From Micrococcaceae bacterium UBA6021 (GTDB taxonomy: Bacteria; Actinomycetota; Actinomycetes; Actinomycetales; Micrococcaceae), in contig DIZT01000231.1 of assembly GCA_002427975.1 (NCBI GenBank), positions 1 through 13,876 on the forward strand: 13,876 nucleotides of DNA. The letters are read 5' to 3'. Position 1 is the stretch's first letter, and each line of letters begins with the position of its first letter. Shown piece after piece: positions 12,234 through 13,876 of the stretch. The translations under genes and the position numbers were made by a program. The notes beneath the pieces were generated by a model. That model was not told where the DNA came from and made no database searches. It saw only the letters and a list, made by a program, of their open reading frames with translations.

Positions 12234-13154
12234 ATGGGGGATATCCACGGACCGAAAATGCCCGGCCGTCGATCCGTGTTGCTTGGAATGGCTGGGTTCG
12301 CAACCGCAGCGCTGTCAGGATGTGCGGCCGCCAGCAACGCAGCAGCCGACGGCGAACCGTCCACACAGGTAGTTGATCCGGCCGTCCCTGCCAGCTCCAG
12401 GACTGCGCCGGCGCCGCCGCCCGTCGGCGAGCCGGACCGTCCAGGCCTGCCGACAAAGCAGCAGCTTGTGGCCGAATTCGCCAACCGCACGCCGAAGGAG
12501 TGGGGTCTCCAGGTCACAGGCGTGGTCACCCAGGCGGCAGCCGGTGCGATCGCACTGACCTTCGACGCCTGCGGTGGCCCCGGGGGTGCCGGGTTCGATC
12601 AGCAGCTGCTCGGGACACTGCAGAAGCTGAACATACCGGCAACGCTGTTCCTCAATGAACGGTGGATCCAGGCCAATCCCGATCTGACTAAAGAATTGGC
12701 GGTCAATCCGCTCTTTGAGCTTGCGAACCACGGATTTCTGCATCGTCCGCTTTCGGTGAACGGCAAATCCGCGTACGGCATCGCGGGGACAGCCGATCTC
12801 GGACAGGTCTATGACGAGGTGACCGGAAACCAGAAAGTCCTCCAGGATATTACCGGGCGTCTTCCGCGGTTCTTTCGCCCCGGCACGGCCTACTACGACG
12901 AAGTTGCCGCTGCCGTGACGCGTCGGCTCGGACTGCAGCCGGTGAATTTCAGCATCAATGGCGACGCCGGGGCCACGCTCGCGCCTGCAGCTGTCGCCGC
13001 TGCCTTGGCCGGCGCCCGACCCGGAGACATCGTCATAGCGCATTTCAATAAACCCGGCAGCGGCACGGCCGCCGGGTTCCGGCAGGCGCTGCCCCGACTT
13101 CAGGGCGGCGGAACCACGTTCGCCCGCCTGGGCGACGTGTTGCCCGCGCTTTGA
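12234..13154 (+). CDS. Tat-exported lipoprotein with polysaccharide deacetylase (NodB-like) fold
   Basis: A 306-aa secreted protein. The N-terminus has a twin-arginine motif (Arg12-Arg13 in GRRSVLLGMAGF), a hydrophobic stretch and the lipobox LSGC with Cys30, followed by an Ala/Pro-rich linker to about residue 70. It is therefore predicted to be exported folded and lipid-anchored outside the membrane. The catalytic domain starts near 105: IALTFDACGGPGGAG (Asp111) replaces the usual TFDDG; NHGFLHRPL gives the metal histidines His166 and His170; FFRPGTAYYD (Arg215) and IVIAHFN (His270) correspond to the later motifs. The TFDACGG variant is a known subgroup of NodB-like proteins. A role in cell-wall or exopolysaccharide modification is likely but the substrate is unknown. 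Confidence 0.85.
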   Translation: MGDIHGPKMPGRRSVLLGMAGFATAALSGCAAASNAAADGEPSTQVVDPAVPASSRTAPAPPPVGEPDRPGLPTKQQLVAEFANRTPKEWGLQVTGVVTQAAAGAIALTFDACGGPGGAGFDQQLLGTLQKLNIPATLFLNERWIQANPDLTKELAVNPLFELANHGFLHRPLSVNGKSAYGIAGTADLGQVYDEVTGNQKVLQDITGRLPRFFRPGTAYYDEVAAAVTRRLGLQPVNFSINGDAGATLAPAAVAAALAGARPGDIVIAHFNKPGSGTAAGFRQALPRLQGGGTTFARLGDVLPAL

Positions 13155-13180
13155 CCCGTGTTGGCCGCTGCGACTAGAAT
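13151..13180 (+). promoter_or_regulatory. Strong sigma-70-type promoter of rpsA
   Basis: TTGACC (13151-13156) matches the -35 consensus at 5 of 6 positions and TAGAAT (13175-13180) the -10 at 5 of 6, with 18 bp between. The -35 overlaps the stop codon of the preceding gene. The predicted transcript starts near 13187. This is the best promoter by consensus in the window, as expected for a ribosomal protein gene. Confidence 0.75.
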
Positions 13181-13186
13181 AAGTGG

Positions 13187-13335
13187 GCGCGTACTACGTG
13201 CACGTTTCTGAAATCCACAAATCAGGATGACCCGGAAGATCCCTGTGATCTCCCGTAGACCTGCACTTGCGTTCCATAACGCGGGGGCGGCGGTTTGCCT
13301 GACCGACTCACTATCCACAACGGAGCCCCTACTAC
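13187..13335 (+). promoter_or_regulatory. Long 5' leader of rpsA
   Basis: About 149 nt lie between the predicted start of transcription and ATG 13336. Small hairpins are visible: AGATC-CCTGT-GATCT (13237-13251, extendable by GG/CC over a bulged A) and GCGTT-CCAT-AACGC (13269-13282). ATCCACAA occurs twice, at 13213-13220 and 13313-13320, exactly 100 nt apart. There is no terminator followed by a T tract. A leader of this length on a ribosomal protein gene could be a site of S1 autoregulation; that is inference. Confidence 0.45.
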
Positions 13336-13876
13336 ATGACCATCACCTCCACCGAGAAGCCCGGTACCCCCGTAGTCGCCATTAACGACATCGGTACCGC
13401 TGAGGACTTCCTCGCAGCAGTCGACGCCACCATCAAGTACTTCAACGACGGAGACCTCGTCGAAGGTACCGTCGTCAAGGTCGACCGCGATGAAGTTCTG
13501 CTCGACATCGGTTACAAGACCGAAGGTGTCATCCCCTCCCGCGAGCTGTCCATCAAGCACGACGTTGATCCCGGAGACGTTGTCTCCGTTGGCGATCTGG
13601 TCGAAGCCCTGGTCCTCACCAAGGAAGACAAAGAAGGCCGCCTGATCCTCTCCAAGAAGCGTGCTCAGTACGAGCGTGCCTGGGGCGACATCGAGAAGGT
13701 CAAGGAAGAAGACGGTGTTGTCACCGGTACCGTCATCGAGGTTGTCAAGGGTGGTCTTATCCTCGACATCGGTCTGCGCGGCTTCCTGCCCGCATCCCTC
13801 GTCGAGATGCGCCGTGTGCGCGACCTCGCTCCGTACATCGGTCAGAAGATCGAAGCCAAGATCATCGAGCTGGACA
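13336..13876 (+). CDS. rpsA: 30S ribosomal protein S1 (5' part, runs off the window)
   Basis: The first 180 residues of ribosomal protein S1, which brings mRNA to the 30S subunit. After an N-terminal tail (MTITSTEKPGTPVVAINDIG) the first S1/OB-fold repeat spans about 37-106 (GDLVEGTVVKVDRDEVLLDI then KTEGVIPSREL and LILSKKRA). The second begins near 123 (DGVVTGTVIEVVKGGLILDI, then GFLPASLVE). Actinobacterial S1 usually has four repeats, so the gene is cut in the second by the window end. A GGAG (13322-13325) sits 10 nt before ATG 13336, a slightly long spacing. Codon use is strongly biased to C-ending codons, as expected for a highly expressed gene. polA upstream and rpsA here are a conserved actinobacterial neighbourhood. 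Confidence 0.97.
   Translation, partial: MTITSTEKPGTPVVAINDIGTAEDFLAAVDATIKYFNDGDLVEGTVVKVDRDEVLLDIGYKTEGVIPSRELSIKHDVDPGDVVSVGDLVEALVLTKEDKEGRLILSKKRAQYERAWGDIEKVKEEDGVVTGTVIEVVKGGLILDIGLRGFLPASLVEMRRVRDLAPYIGQKIEAKIIELD

Noticed and set aside
13187..13335. Known riboswitch in the rpsA leader
   Set aside because: No recognised aptamer pattern and no terminator or anti-terminator pair with a T tract.
1..13876. CRISPR arrays, insertion sequences, phage genes, tRNA or rRNA
   Set aside because: No regularly spaced repeats, transposase-like proteins, integrase, cloverleaf or rRNA-like segments were found on either strand.

Overview
The window looks like chromosomal DNA of a high-GC actinobacterium, most likely Micrococcaceae (Arthrobacter/Pseudarthrobacter type). 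The reasons are the high GC content, GTG and TTG starts beside ATG, several apparently leaderless genes, the polA-to-rpsA neighbourhood, an Eis-family acetyltransferase, and a regulator-centred gentisate cluster laid out like the gen genes of Corynebacterium. Species cannot be set from sequence alone.

Region 1 (1-4784) is an aromatic-acid catabolic island. On the minus strand are gentisate 1,2-dioxygenase (genD-like, with the first codons of a coupled next gene at the left edge) and an IclR-type regulator (genR-like). Divergent from the regulator, on the plus strand, are an aromatic-acid/H+ symporter (genK-like) and a 3-hydroxybenzoate 6-hydroxylase (genH-like), overlapping by 8 bp. Together they would import 3-hydroxybenzoate, hydroxylate it to gentisate and cleave the ring to maleylpyruvate. 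Two near-identical inverted repeats (TTCTG-N5-CAGAA, 13 of 15 positions shared), one before genD and one on the genR start and genR/genK divergent region, are strong candidates for the regulator's operators. Two adjacent hairpins follow genH.

Region 2 (4785-7970) is mixed housekeeping. It holds a stand-alone HAD-fold protein, a PiT phosphate transporter with a PHO-box-like 11-bp direct repeat in its promoter, a small two-helix membrane protein coupled to it by an ATGA overlap, a dihydrofolate-reductase-fold protein, and a convergent hotdog thioesterase. The last two genes share a hairpin at their 3' ends.

Region 3 (7993-13876) is the conserved polA-rpsA neighbourhood: DNA polymerase I, an Eis-family N-acetyltransferase, a Tat-exported lipoprotein of the polysaccharide-deacetylase fold, and the 5' part of rpsA (ribosomal protein S1), which has a strong sigma-70-type promoter and a leader of about 150 nt.

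A recurring feature is a TAnnnT -10 hexamer 6-7 nt before the start codon with no Shine-Dalgarno sequence (genR, polA, eis, and the DHFR-fold gene), which predicts leaderless mRNAs. No clearly novel multi-gene system was found. The most informative signals are regulatory: the paired operators, the PHO box, the leaderless starts and the rpsA leader. No rRNA, tRNA, CRISPR array, insertion sequence or prophage gene was seen, and no gene-free stretch exceeds 300 bases.
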